Shown here: piece after piece, positions 1-7,195 of the stretch
Numbering within the stretch: position 1 is the stretch's first letter
Layout: every line of letters starts with the position of its first letter
DNA from: Timonella senegalensis JC301
GTDB lineage: Bacteria > Actinomycetota > Actinomycetes > Actinomycetales > Cellulomonadaceae
Assembly: GCF_000312125.1 (NCBI RefSeq)
Contig: NZ_HE978641.1
Coordinates: 981,913-1,021,986, forward strand
Reading direction: 5' to 3'
Length of the DNA: 40,074 bases
Notes under the pieces: model-generated
The model's database searches: none
Told to the model about the DNA's origin: nothing
The model's input: the letters and a program-made list of their open reading frames with translations, nothing else
Made by a program: the position numbers and the translations under genes

Positions 1-10
1 GGATTGAAAC

Positions 11-1132
11 TCATTCGCCGAGCCTCCTCTGCACCACGAAGAAACCGAGCAGGCCGATCACCAAGATCGCAAACCACGGGCCGACCGTGTTGGTCCGGGT
101 GATGATGGGGGCGGCGTCGTGCAGGACAGCCTGACGGCTTTGGATATCCGCCACGATCGAGTCAACCATTGCTGGATCATCCGAGTAGAAGTACATGCCT
201 CCGGCCTCGGTGAACACCTTGCGGTACTCCTGTTCGGTGGAGAGGTCACCGCCGCCAGCCCCATAGAGTCCGATCAGAGAGATGTCTCGGTCCGTGGCGA
301 GTTTGGCCGCTTCCTTGAGCGAGTACACGGGGGTTCCGCGCAGGTCATTATCGGTGGCAAAGATGATGGAGCGGCTGCGCTCTTCGGCCTCCGGCCCAGC
401 ACCATCACCGGACCCAGCACCAGACCCCGCACCGTCACCATCCCCAGCGCCCCCAGCCGCAGAGTCCTCAAACTGAAGCGTGCAGTTGGCCAAGCCGTCC
501 CCGATCAGGGACGAACCGGCATCACCCAAGTCGGCATTAGCGCCAGCCGTGAAGTACAGGTAGTTGTCGATCAGCTCCGGGTTGTTGTTGAGCACGCCCG
601 GGTCGAGCGCCACGTAGGCTTCCTCAAGCTGCTCACGCACGAGCGCGTAGTCGTCCGTCAGCGGGAACACCAGGCGGGAGGTGGAGTTGAACACCGAAAG
701 GGCGATGCGCTCACCGGCAAAACTCTCCGCCAGCTGGCCAAACACGTCCACGAGCGCGCGGTCGTACCCGATCATCGAGCCGGACACGTCCAAGCACAGC
801 ACGATGTCTCGGTTGGCTAACCGAGGGTCCTTCACCGTGATCTGAACCGGCTTTGCCACGAGAAAACCTGTAGCGGTCAGCGCCAGCGTCAGGAATGCCG
901 CGCCAAGTCCCTGCAACAGGCGGTAGCGCCGCACCTGGCTCTTAAAGGCGGGCAGATCCCGTATGTACTCCGAGTTCGCAACCCAGATCGTCGGTAATGA
1001 GGAGCCAGCCTGCTGGGACCGGGCGCGCCGCGAAACCAGCCACACCACGAGGCCGGCAATCATCGCCGCACCCAGCACAATAGCGATGGCCCACGGCCAC
1101 GTCAGCGAGTTGGTTATGGAATCCGTGCTCAT
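11..1132 (-). CDS. VWA-domain membrane protein (BatA/B-like)
   Basis: Membrane-anchored von Willebrand A protein, 373 aa. Transmembrane segments are visible at about residues 12-33, 70-93 and 347-366. The VWA domain begins near residue 108 and carries an intact MIDAS DVSGS motif (D115, S117, S119), so metal binding is likely. It overlaps the upstream small membrane gene by 4 bp (ATGA), implying translational coupling in the moxR-DUF58 operon. In such operons the MoxR ATPase is thought to act with VWA proteins in maturing or inserting cell-envelope complexes; the client here is unknown. A Gly/Ala/Asp/Ser-rich insert at about residues 224-252 interrupts the VWA fold and is low-complexity. The gene ends 10 bases from the window edge, so further VWA genes may follow. 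The family call is firm; the precise role is inference. Confidence 0.88.
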   Translation of the reverse strand: MSTDSITNSLTWPWAIAIVLGAAMIAGLVVWLVSRRARSQQAGSSLPTIWVANSEYIRDLPAFKSQVRRYRLLQGLGAAFLTLALTATGFLVAKPVQITVKDPRLANRDIVLCLDVSGSMIGYDRALVDVFGQLAESFAGERIALSVFNSTSRLVFPLTDDYALVREQLEEAYVALDPGVLNNNPELIDNYLYFTAGANADLGDAGSSLIGDGLANCTLQFEDSAAGGAGDGDGAGSGAGSGDGAGPEAEERSRSIIFATDNDLRGTPVYSLKEAAKLATDRDISLIGLYGAGGGDLSTEQEYRKVFTEAGGMYFYSDDPAMVDSIVADIQSRQAVLHDAAPIITRTNTVGPWFAILVIGLLGFFVVQRRLGE

Positions 1133-1632
1133 AGCGAGTCCACCACCTTGAGCGCGTCCACAATCGTCACTAGGCGGGGGTCGTTCTCTCCGGGCATCGC
1201 GAGGATCTCACCTTCGCGGGAGAATGCCGGGTTGTAGCAGCGTTCGATCACGTATGCCACGGGGGCGGTTCGCTGGTTGGCGAGCAGATCGGTCAGAGTC
1301 ATGGTTTCGGCGCGCACTCCCAGGCGCTCGGTCACGAACTCGCGGACCACCACGGAGAGGCCTTGGTGCAGTTCGCGATCGTCAATCTCGCCGTCCGTGC
1401 GCTTGTCCGCCAGCGCGCGGATGCGCGCCTTGTACCGTTCACGCAGGGCCTGGTCCGCGGACAGTGTGGCGCGGGTGGTGGAGTCGACCAGCCCAAACTG
1501 CTTGTTCACGCGCTTGCGCGTAAGGATAGGCAGCGCAATCAGCCAGCCGATTATGAGCGCGCTCAGCACCACAACCACGATCGCCCACAGGGCGCCGTAC
1601 TGCGTGGGTGGGAGTGAGTAGATGGTGCGCAT
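1129..1632 (-). CDS. Small membrane protein of the moxR-DUF58 operon
   Basis: Protein of 167 aa with one clear transmembrane helix (about residues 14-36) and a cytosolic, charged, helix-rich remainder. No catalytic motif is visible. Its position between a DUF58 gene and a VWA gene, with a 4-bp ATGA overlap into the VWA gene, matches the small DUF4381/DUF4129-like membrane proteins seen in MoxR-VWA operons, but that family assignment is by context and shape only. The ATG start is preceded by GAGAGG about 6 bases upstream. It probably assembles with the VWA protein in the membrane. Confidence 0.78.
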   Translation of the reverse strand: MRTIYSLPPTQYGALWAIVVVVLSALIIGWLIALPILTRKRVNKQFGLVDSTTRATLSADQALRERYKARIRALADKRTDGEIDDRELHQGLSVVVREFVTERLGVRAETMTLTDLLANQRTAPVAYVIERCYNPAFSREGEILAMPGENDPRLVTIVDALKVVDSL

Positions 1633-1674
1633 GTGCCTCTCGTTGTGTGGCTGGGTTTGTTGTACTTGCTTCTA

Positions 1675-1686
1675 ATTTTCGACGAT
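1675..1686 (-). repeat. ATCGTCGNAAAT motif copy 1
   Basis: ATCGTCGAAAAT on the minus strand, in the 98-bp gap downstream of the DUF58 gene and in the sense direction of that operon. The flank ACCACAATCGTCGAAAAT (18 bp) is identical to the copy at 4221-4238. Confidence 0.75.
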
Positions 1687-1730
1687 TGTGGTTGCGTGAG
1701 CACCAGGCCCGCCACCGGGATGGGTGCGGG

Positions 1731-2627
1731 CTAGTTCATGTGCTTTTGCTTCCGGACCGCCGCCGTGAATCGAATGATCGCGTCCTGCGGAGAGTCCACC
1801 ACCACGTTCACGATTGCGTTGGATTGCAGTAGATCTGTGGTTTCCGCACGCTGGGCCGCGATGTACTCGGCGGCCTGCTTTTGGACCTTTGCGGACCCGC
1901 CCAAGTAGCGCGGCATGTTCAGGGGCCGGTCAACGTCCGAGACGGTGACGGGCTTTTTGAGGCGCGCGCCCACGAACGGGGAGGCATCTGAGATGTTGAG
2001 GACCATGAGTTCGTGTTTGACGCGAAGCTTGCGGAGGAGTTGCTCGTGTTCACGGGCGGGGCGGACCTCATCGGTCAGCAGAATCACGAGTGAGCGCCGC
2101 GTGATCGACTGCAGGAGCCGGTCCAGTGGCACTGCGATGTCGGAGGCCGGGGCGTCCACGGAGTACATGGCATCCAACTGGTTGAGCATGACCTCGAGGT
2201 CCTGGGTGGACGCGCGGGGAGGGCGCTGCAGGATCCGTTCGGAGTCTCCGGCCACCAAGGCCACGCGGTCTCCGCGGTCCCTGGCCACGTACGCAACGAT
2301 GGAGGCGAGGAAGACGGCGACCTCGTGCTTGGACACTCCCGCCGAGGACAGCGCGGCCATGTTGCGCCCGGTGTCCGCAACCAGAACCACGGAGAGGTTG
2401 GACTGCTGCGCAAACCGGCGGATGATCGGAATGCCGGCGCGCGCGGACGACTTCCAGTCGATGTCTCCCACGTCGTCACCGGGGCTGTAGAGCGAGAGGT
2501 CGTCGAAGTCCTGTCCGTGGCCCTTGAAGATCGAGCGGTGGAAGCCCTCGAGGAGCCCGGCAGCGCGCTTGAGGATTGGCAGTTCCACGTGCGCGCGCAC
2601 CTGAGCGAGGCGCGAAATGTCAGACAT
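1731..2627 (-). CDS. DUF58 domain-containing protein
   Basis: Cytosolic DUF58 protein, 298 aa. The signature stretch GDDVGDIDWKSSARAG lies at about residues 50-65 and is the family hallmark (the G-D-D-x-R/G-x-I-D-W block). The rest resembles a VWA-like fold with a degenerate metal site (AxTGRN instead of DxSxS). ATG start with a strong AAGGAGGA ribosome-binding site. It follows moxR by 131 bp and precedes two membrane-protein genes on the same strand, the usual moxR-DUF58-VWA order. DUF58 proteins are believed to work with MoxR AAA+ ATPases; biochemical function is not established. Identity as DUF58 is secure. Confidence 0.92.
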   Translation of the reverse strand: MSDISRLAQVRAHVELPILKRAAGLLEGFHRSIFKGHGQDFDDLSLYSPGDDVGDIDWKSSARAGIPIIRRFAQQSNLSVVLVADTGRNMAALSSAGVSKHEVAVFLASIVAYVARDRGDRVALVAGDSERILQRPPRASTQDLEVMLNQLDAMYSVDAPASDIAVPLDRLLQSITRRSLVILLTDEVRPAREHEQLLRKLRVKHELMVLNISDASPFVGARLKKPVTVSDVDRPLNMPRYLGGSAKVQKQAAEYIAAQRAETTDLLQSNAIVNVVVDSPQDAIIRFTAAVRKQKHMN

Positions 2628-2686
2628 GCCAGTCCTCCTTTCGTGGCTGGGATCGAGGTAATCGTGAGGTGTGATCGGGCATTGGG

Positions 2687-2766
2687 CCCGTTACGGGTGC
2701 GGTATCTCCCGCTGGTGCGGTGCCCGCTACCGGGCAAATCCGCTATCGGGCCTTCCCGTTACGGGG
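2687..2766. repeat. Degenerate 16-bp tandem array of CCCGYTAYCGGG-like palindromes
   Basis: Five related units occur between moxR and DUF58: CCCGTTACGGG at 2687, CCCGCTGGTGCGG at 2708, CCCGCTACCGGG at 2723, TCCGCTATCGGG at 2739 and CCCGTTACGGG at 2755. The last four are spaced 15-16 bp apart. The final unit overlaps the moxR stop codon. It could be an array of protein-binding sites or a run of small hairpins that tunes readthrough from moxR into DUF58. Confidence 0.55.
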
Positions 2767-3760
2767 TTGGGACCGTGTCGAACACGGCGTCGATGATCTC
2801 CTCAACGGCTACGTTGTTGGCGAGCGCGTCGAACGTGCGCACGATGCGGTGTCGGAGCACGCGGTGGCGCACCTGCTTGACGTCGTCCGGGACCACGAAC
2901 GCGCGGCCTGCCTGGACGGCAAGTGCCTGGGCAACGCGCATGAGAGCGATCGAGCCACGCGGTGACGCGCCCACGCGGACCTGTCCACTCAGCCCCGGGA
3001 TAGGGGAGGGACCGCCGCCGCGGGTCGTATTGATAACGTCCACGATGTAGCGCTTGATGGCCTCGTCCACGTACACGCGGTCCGTCATGTCCTGGAGGTA
3101 CTTGACATCTGCGAGTGAGACCGGAGCCTGGGCGATGGGAGCGTCCTGCTTGCCCGTGGAGATGCGATTCAGCACCTCGACCTCGTCGTTGGGGCTGGGG
3201 TAGGACAGGATCTGCTTCATCAGGAAGCGGTCCATCTGAGCCTCGGGGAGCACGTAGGTGCCCTCCTCCTCGATGGGGTTCTGCGTGGCCAAGACCATGA
3301 AGGGGTCGGGCAGGCGGTACTCGGTGCCGCCGATCGTGGTCTGACGCTCCTGCATGGCCTCGAGCATCGCGGACTGGGTCTTGGCGGACGAACGGTTGAT
3401 CTCGTCGAGCAGAACCACGTTGGCGTGCACTGGACCCAGTTGCGTGGTGAACGAGCCGGTGCCGTAGTTGTAGATCTGCGTACCCACGATGTCATTGGGC
3501 ATGAGGTCCGGGGTGCACTGGATGCGGTGGAACGAGCCGCTCACGGACCCGGCCAGGGTTTCCGCGGCGGTGGTCTTGGCTAGGCCAGGTACGCTCTCGA
3601 GGAGAATGTGACCGCCCGCAAGGAGGGTCGACACAAGGGACAGGCGCAGCTCGTTCTGGCCTACAACCTTGGTGTCAAAGATGGTGTTGATCTGGTTGAC
3701 CAGACCGGCGGCCCGAGAGAGCTCCTCTTGGGTGATGTTGCCTTGTCCTCGTTGAGACAC
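2759..3760 (-). CDS. moxR: MoxR-family AAA+ ATPase
   Basis: AAA+ ATPase of the MoxR class, 333 aa, first gene of the minus-strand operon. Walker A lies at about residues 56-64 (VPGLAKTT, preceded by the typical GHILLE) and Walker B at 115-120 (VVLLDE), followed by INR; the sensor-1 region reads VLATQNPIE, typical of the family. The C-terminal lid domain is complete. The start is a GTG at 3758-3760, chosen because GGAGGG sits about 8 bases upstream; a TAATAT element on the minus strand at 3782-3787 could be its -10. MoxR proteins act as chaperone-like ATPases with VWA partners. Family assignment is very secure; the substrate complex is unknown. Confidence 0.95.
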   Translation of the reverse strand: MSQRGQGNITQEELSRAAGLVNQINTIFDTKVVGQNELRLSLVSTLLAGGHILLESVPGLAKTTAAETLAGSVSGSFHRIQCTPDLMPNDIVGTQIYNYGTGSFTTQLGPVHANVVLLDEINRSSAKTQSAMLEAMQERQTTIGGTEYRLPDPFMVLATQNPIEEEGTYVLPEAQMDRFLMKQILSYPSPNDEVEVLNRISTGKQDAPIAQAPVSLADVKYLQDMTDRVYVDEAIKRYIVDVINTTRGGGPSPIPGLSGQVRVGASPRGSIALMRVAQALAVQAGRAFVVPDDVKQVRHRVLRHRIVRTFDALANNVAVEEIIDAVFDTVPTP

Positions 3761-3906
3761 AGCGTTGCCCTCCAGTGGCAGATATTAGCGACGCGGTTCG
3801 CTTGTTGACTGTGCCAAGTATGCCAGTACGTGGCCTTTCCTGTGACGCTGGGGACAAATCGTGCACAAATAATCTTCCAAGTTTTCCCGAACGCGGGGGC
3901 GAGCCA

Positions 3907-3921
3907 TACAGTGGAAAGGTG
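3907..3921 (+). promoter_or_regulatory. Probable leaderless promoter of copD-ctaG
   Basis: TACAGT (3907-3912) is followed by exactly six bases and then the in-frame GTG at 3919. No convincing ribosome-binding site precedes this GTG. The spacing fits a -10 element whose transcript begins at the start codon, as seen for several other genes in this window. Confidence 0.45.
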
Positions 3922-6027
3922 GACCCCCAACTGAGCCTCAAAACCCCAACGCCCGCAGCACCGAACACCGCGCGCAACCGCATCCTCGCGGCGCTGCCCG
4001 GTGCCCTCGTGCTGGGCGTTGCCGCGCTCGTGGCGGGAGCCCTGTACTCCACAGCGTTCGGCCCCCAGGAACTCATGGACCCGGGGCCGGTGGTGCGATG
4101 GGGTCTACCCATTACCAACCTGATGACCGAGTTGGCGCTTGCGGTCACCGTTGGCGCTCTGCTTTTGGCCGTCTGTGTAGTGCCGGGGGCAGGCAGATCG
4201 CGGGCCGGGCACGCGGCGCGACCACAATCGTCGAAAATCAAGAAAAACAAGGACACCAAGCGGGATGAACCCGGGGTGCTGTTCACCTCCACGATGATGA
4301 TCGCGGCCTGGGCCGCGGCCATCTGGATGTTCACCGCGCTGGCAAAGTTGCTGTTCGCGGGCGCAAACACGATCGGTGTTCCGCTGTCTGACCCCTCGTT
4401 CGGGCAGCAGTGGGTCACCTACCTGACCAAAATCCCCTCGGGCAAGATGCTGCTCGCAATCCTGGTGATCGCGGCCATCGTATCCACCCTGACGGTGCTG
4501 GTCAGCGGCCCAATCGGCGCGATCTGGACGCTCGTTTTGGCGTCCGTGGCGTTCGTGATGATGGCGCTCATGGGCCACGCCGCAGGCAACGCAAACCACG
4601 AACAGGCCGTCTCCGGAATGTTCCTCCACCTTGTGGGCGCAGCCGTGTGGATAGGCGCGCTCGTGGTTATCGCGGTGCTGTATCTGCGCCGCTCGACCCC
4701 CGCCGACCAGCTCGCCACGGTGGTCTCGCGCTACTCCACAATCGCGGGCTGGTGCTTCGCACTCGTGGCGGTCTCCGGCGTAGCAAACGCGGTGATTCGA
4801 CTCGGCGGCTGGGACGGGCTGACCACCCGGTACGGCATCCTCGTGCTGGTCAAGACCGCGATCTTCCTGGTCCTCGGCCTCATTGGGTTCGCCCACCGCC
4901 GCGCGGTGGTAGACAAACTCGCCATGGTGCGAGGAAACGCGCAGTCGGCACTGCCCGTGCTGTTCTGGCGTCTCGCGGCCGTCGAAATCCTCATCATGGG
5001 CGCCGTGTCCGGCGTGGCTGTTGCGCTCGGCGGCACCAACCCGCCAGACGAGGGCCTGCCCTCCGCGGATCCATCGCCCGCGTACCTGATCACCGGAACC
5101 GAACTTCCACCCGAACCCACCGCGCTGCGCTGGCTCACCATGTGGCGGATCGACGTCCTCTTCGCTTTCCTGTGCGTGGCCGGCGTGGTCGTGTACTGGC
5201 GCTGGGTGCTGCGCCTGCGTGCCCGCGGCGACTCGTGGCCATGGTTGCGCACCACGTCCTGGACTGTGGGCATGATCATCATGTTCTGGGTGACCTCGGG
5301 CGGCGCCGCCGTGTACGGCAAGGTCCTGTTCTCCGCGCATATGACCATGCACATGATCATGGCGATGGTGGTCCCGATCTTCCTGACCCTCGCGGCGCCA
5401 ATCACCCTGCTGATGCGCGCAATCCCCGCCCGCAAGGACGGCTCCCGCGGCCCCCGCGAATGGGTGCTGGGCATCATCCACTCGCGCTACGGCCGATTCT
5501 TCTCCCACCCCGTGGTGGCTGCAATCAACTTTGCGGGATCGATGATCCTGTTCTATTACACGCCGCTGTTCGAGTACGCGATGAGCACCCACATCGGCCA
5601 CATCCTGATGATCGTGCACTTCACACTGGCCGGTTACTTCTTTGCCAACGCGCTGATCGGCATCGACCCGGGCCCTAACCGCCCCGGCCACGCGCAGCGT
5701 CTGCTGCTCCTACTTGCCACAATGGCGTTCCACGCCTTCTTTGGCGTGGCCCTGATGACCACAAATACGCTGCTCGCCCCCGAATGGTTCGGCCTCATGG
5801 GCCGCCCATGGGGCGACTCCGCGATCCTCGACCAGCAGAAGGGCGGCGGAATCGCCTGGGGAATCGGGGAGATTCCAACGGTTGCGCTCGCGATCATCGT
5901 GGCAGTTATGTGGTCCAAGTCCGACGACCGCGCCGCCAAGCGCCGCGACCGCCGCGTGGACGAGCAGGGCGACGCCGAGCTGGACGAGTACAACAAGATG
6001 CTGGCCAAGATGGCCGAGGACGACTAA
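3919..6027 (+). CDS. Fused CopD copper-resistance / CtaG cytochrome c oxidase assembly protein
   Basis: Polytopic membrane protein, about 702 aa from the GTG at 3919. The frame stays open back to an ATG at 3775, but that start would lie in the moxR control region. The N-terminal half (about residues 120-395) is CopD-like (copper import or resistance); the C-terminal half (about 425-690) is a caa3_CtaG domain, recognisable from the TM-rich stretch with AHMTMHMIMAM and the HIGHILMIVHF region, whose Met/His residues are probable copper ligands. The same fusion is common in Actinobacteria and is thought to deliver copper to cytochrome c oxidase. A lysine-rich hydrophilic linker at about residues 95-120 separates the first helices from the CopD core and contains a copy of the dispersed ATCGTCGNAAAT motif, read as QSSKI. 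Confidence 0.9.
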   Translation: MDPQLSLKTPTPAAPNTARNRILAALPGALVLGVAALVAGALYSTAFGPQELMDPGPVVRWGLPITNLMTELALAVTVGALLLAVCVVPGAGRSRAGHAARPQSSKIKKNKDTKRDEPGVLFTSTMMIAAWAAAIWMFTALAKLLFAGANTIGVPLSDPSFGQQWVTYLTKIPSGKMLLAILVIAAIVSTLTVLVSGPIGAIWTLVLASVAFVMMALMGHAAGNANHEQAVSGMFLHLVGAAVWIGALVVIAVLYLRRSTPADQLATVVSRYSTIAGWCFALVAVSGVANAVIRLGGWDGLTTRYGILVLVKTAIFLVLGLIGFAHRRAVVDKLAMVRGNAQSALPVLFWRLAAVEILIMGAVSGVAVALGGTNPPDEGLPSADPSPAYLITGTELPPEPTALRWLTMWRIDVLFAFLCVAGVVVYWRWVLRLRARGDSWPWLRTTSWTVGMIIMFWVTSGGAAVYGKVLFSAHMTMHMIMAMVVPIFLTLAAPITLLMRAIPARKDGSRGPREWVLGIIHSRYGRFFSHPVVAAINFAGSMILFYYTPLFEYAMSTHIGHILMIVHFTLAGYFFANALIGIDPGPNRPGHAQRLLLLLATMAFHAFFGVALMTTNTLLAPEWFGLMGRPWGDSAILDQQKGGGIAWGIGEIPTVALAIIVAVMWSKSDDRAAKRRDRRVDEQGDAELDEYNKMLAKMAEDD
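4227..4238 (+). repeat. ATCGTCGNAAAT motif copy 2 (coding)
   Basis: ATCGTCGAAAAT inside the copD-ctaG gene, sense strand, read as Q-S-S-K-I from residue 103. It falls in a hydrophilic lysine-rich linker and not in a conserved membrane domain. Confidence 0.75.
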
Positions 6028-6054
6028 CCCTCACGATTTTCTGCTGAGAGGCTG

Positions 6055-6103
6055 GTTACGGCGGTGAAATCCTAGATTCGTTCTAGGAACTCACCGCTGT
6101 AAC
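6055..6103. terminator. Long inverted repeat between convergent genes
   Basis: Arms of about 22 bases: the left arm starts GTTACGGCGGTGA and the right arm ends TCACCGCTGTAAC, with inner CCTAGA/TCTAGG pairing, a 4-5 base loop and three mismatched or wobble positions. It sits between the copD-ctaG stop (6027) and the kinase stop (6103-6105). No U-tract follows on either strand, so it may be a factor-dependent bidirectional terminator or an mRNA 3'-end stabiliser. Confidence 0.6.
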
Positions 6104-7089
6104 TAGGATCTCGGCGCAGTTTGGGGGAGGGGTGAGGTGGCAGCCAACTGTTCCAACTGTTCCAGCGCCCGGGCCGCTACCGCGAGCGTCCCGCTCGCCT
6201 GCTCCGCGCCGCCGTCCTCCAGATGCCACGACGCCGACAGCGCCCCATACGCCACCAACCAGCGCAGGTAGCGTTCGCGCAGCGGAGCGCTGAAGCGCTC
6301 TTCCACATGATTCACGACGATTGACAACCTCCCAGCGAAAACCTGACTATCAGCGGATCGGCTGAGGTCCGGGTTGAACATGAGATTGCAGTAGTCGAAC
6401 AGGGACTCGCCATGCAGAGCCTTGGGGTCGATGAACTTCCAGGTGACCCCGAAGTCCAGGAGATTTCCGTGGTGTACGTCCCCGTGCAGGTAGGCGCTGT
6501 CGAGGGGGCTCGCCAGGAGCTCCTGGGCGAACTCGCGGCCGCGTTCGATAACGCGAGTCTGCGCGGGTTCAAGTCGTGCGACCTCGTTGTGGTGGACCTG
6601 TTGAGGGTTGGTGAGCGCGCGGAACCACTCGTCCAGTGGCACCCATCGGGCGCAGGCGGCTGAGGGAGCAGGGGGAGCAGTGTGTAGGTCAGCGATCCGT
6701 TCGCACAGGCGCAAGGTATCTCCCGGCGCAAAGCCGAGCACCCGAGCTCCTACAGCCCGCTCCATGAGTGCCGCCCTCATGGGCTCGTCCTCGTGGGGGA
6801 AATCTTCGATCCACAGCACGCGCGCAAACACGCCATCCGCAGCCGGCCACGCAGCCTGGGCTGCCAATCCCTGGCGCTCCTCATCGTCAAAAGAGCATTT
6901 GAGCATCAAAGGTGAGCCGGCGGATGTGGCGAGGCAATCGTCGATAATCAGGTGGTCCAACGGACCCGACAGGATCACCGGGACCAGAACGCTCGAAGGG
7001 GTCTCGATGACCACGTCATCGAGGGCGCCCGTGGGAACCACGGGAAGCGAACGGAGCAGGGCGGCCGTGCGAGCGCGACGAGAGGACAT
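6103..7089 (-). CDS. APH(6)/hydroxyurea-type phosphotransferase family protein
   Basis: Kinase-fold protein of 328 aa. The catalytic loop HGDVHHGNLLDFG is at residues 202-214 (D204, N209) and the metal-binding segment FIDPKALHGES at 219-229, the pattern of the streptomycin 6-kinase/hydroxyurea kinase family (PF04655). Family members phosphorylate small hydroxylated compounds; many chromosomal copies have no proven resistance role. The N-terminal 140 residues are poorly conserved by eye. ATG start with a weak TTGAGG upstream; a CAGTAT six bases before the ATG could make it leaderless. It is a single-gene unit facing copD-ctaG and divergent from the NHLRC2-like gene. The family is fairly sure; the substrate is unknown and antibiotic resistance should not be assumed. 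Confidence 0.78.
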   Translation of the reverse strand: MSSRRARTAALLRSLPVVPTGALDDVVIETPSSVLVPVILSGPLDHLIIDDCLATSAGSPLMLKCSFDDEERQGLAAQAAWPAADGVFARVLWIEDFPHEDEPMRAALMERAVGARVLGFAPGDTLRLCERIADLHTAPPAPSAACARWVPLDEWFRALTNPQQVHHNEVARLEPAQTRVIERGREFAQELLASPLDSAYLHGDVHHGNLLDFGVTWKFIDPKALHGESLFDYCNLMFNPDLSRSADSQVFAGRLSIVVNHVEERFSAPLRERYLRWLVAYGALSASWHLEDGGAEQASGTLAVAARALEQLEQLAATSPLPQTAPRS

Positions 7090-7195
7090 GCCTCAATACT
7101 GACTCATGCGGGCGCTCGTGGGCGTGCGGCAGGCGCGCGGCGGGCGTGCGGCGGACAGGCGTGAAACCTGAAACGGAAAGTGGAAGACTAGGAGA

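Noticed and set aside
2084-2737. Alternative minus frame overlapping DUF58
   Set aside because: Ser/Arg/Thr-rich shifted-frame translation of the DUF58 gene.
4105-5691. Minus-strand open frame of 528 codons
   Set aside because: His/Arg/Gln-rich antisense translation of the copD-ctaG gene, an effect of high GC at third codon positions.
6937-6948. ATCGTCGATAAT as a further dispersed-motif copy
   Set aside because: One mismatch, antisense to the kinase gene, and it encodes a plausible conserved stretch (LIIDD); kept only as a weak variant.
6103-7089. Acquired antibiotic-resistance gene
   Set aside because: The kinase family is recognised, but there is no mobile-element context and composition matches the neighbours, so a resistance role is unsupported.
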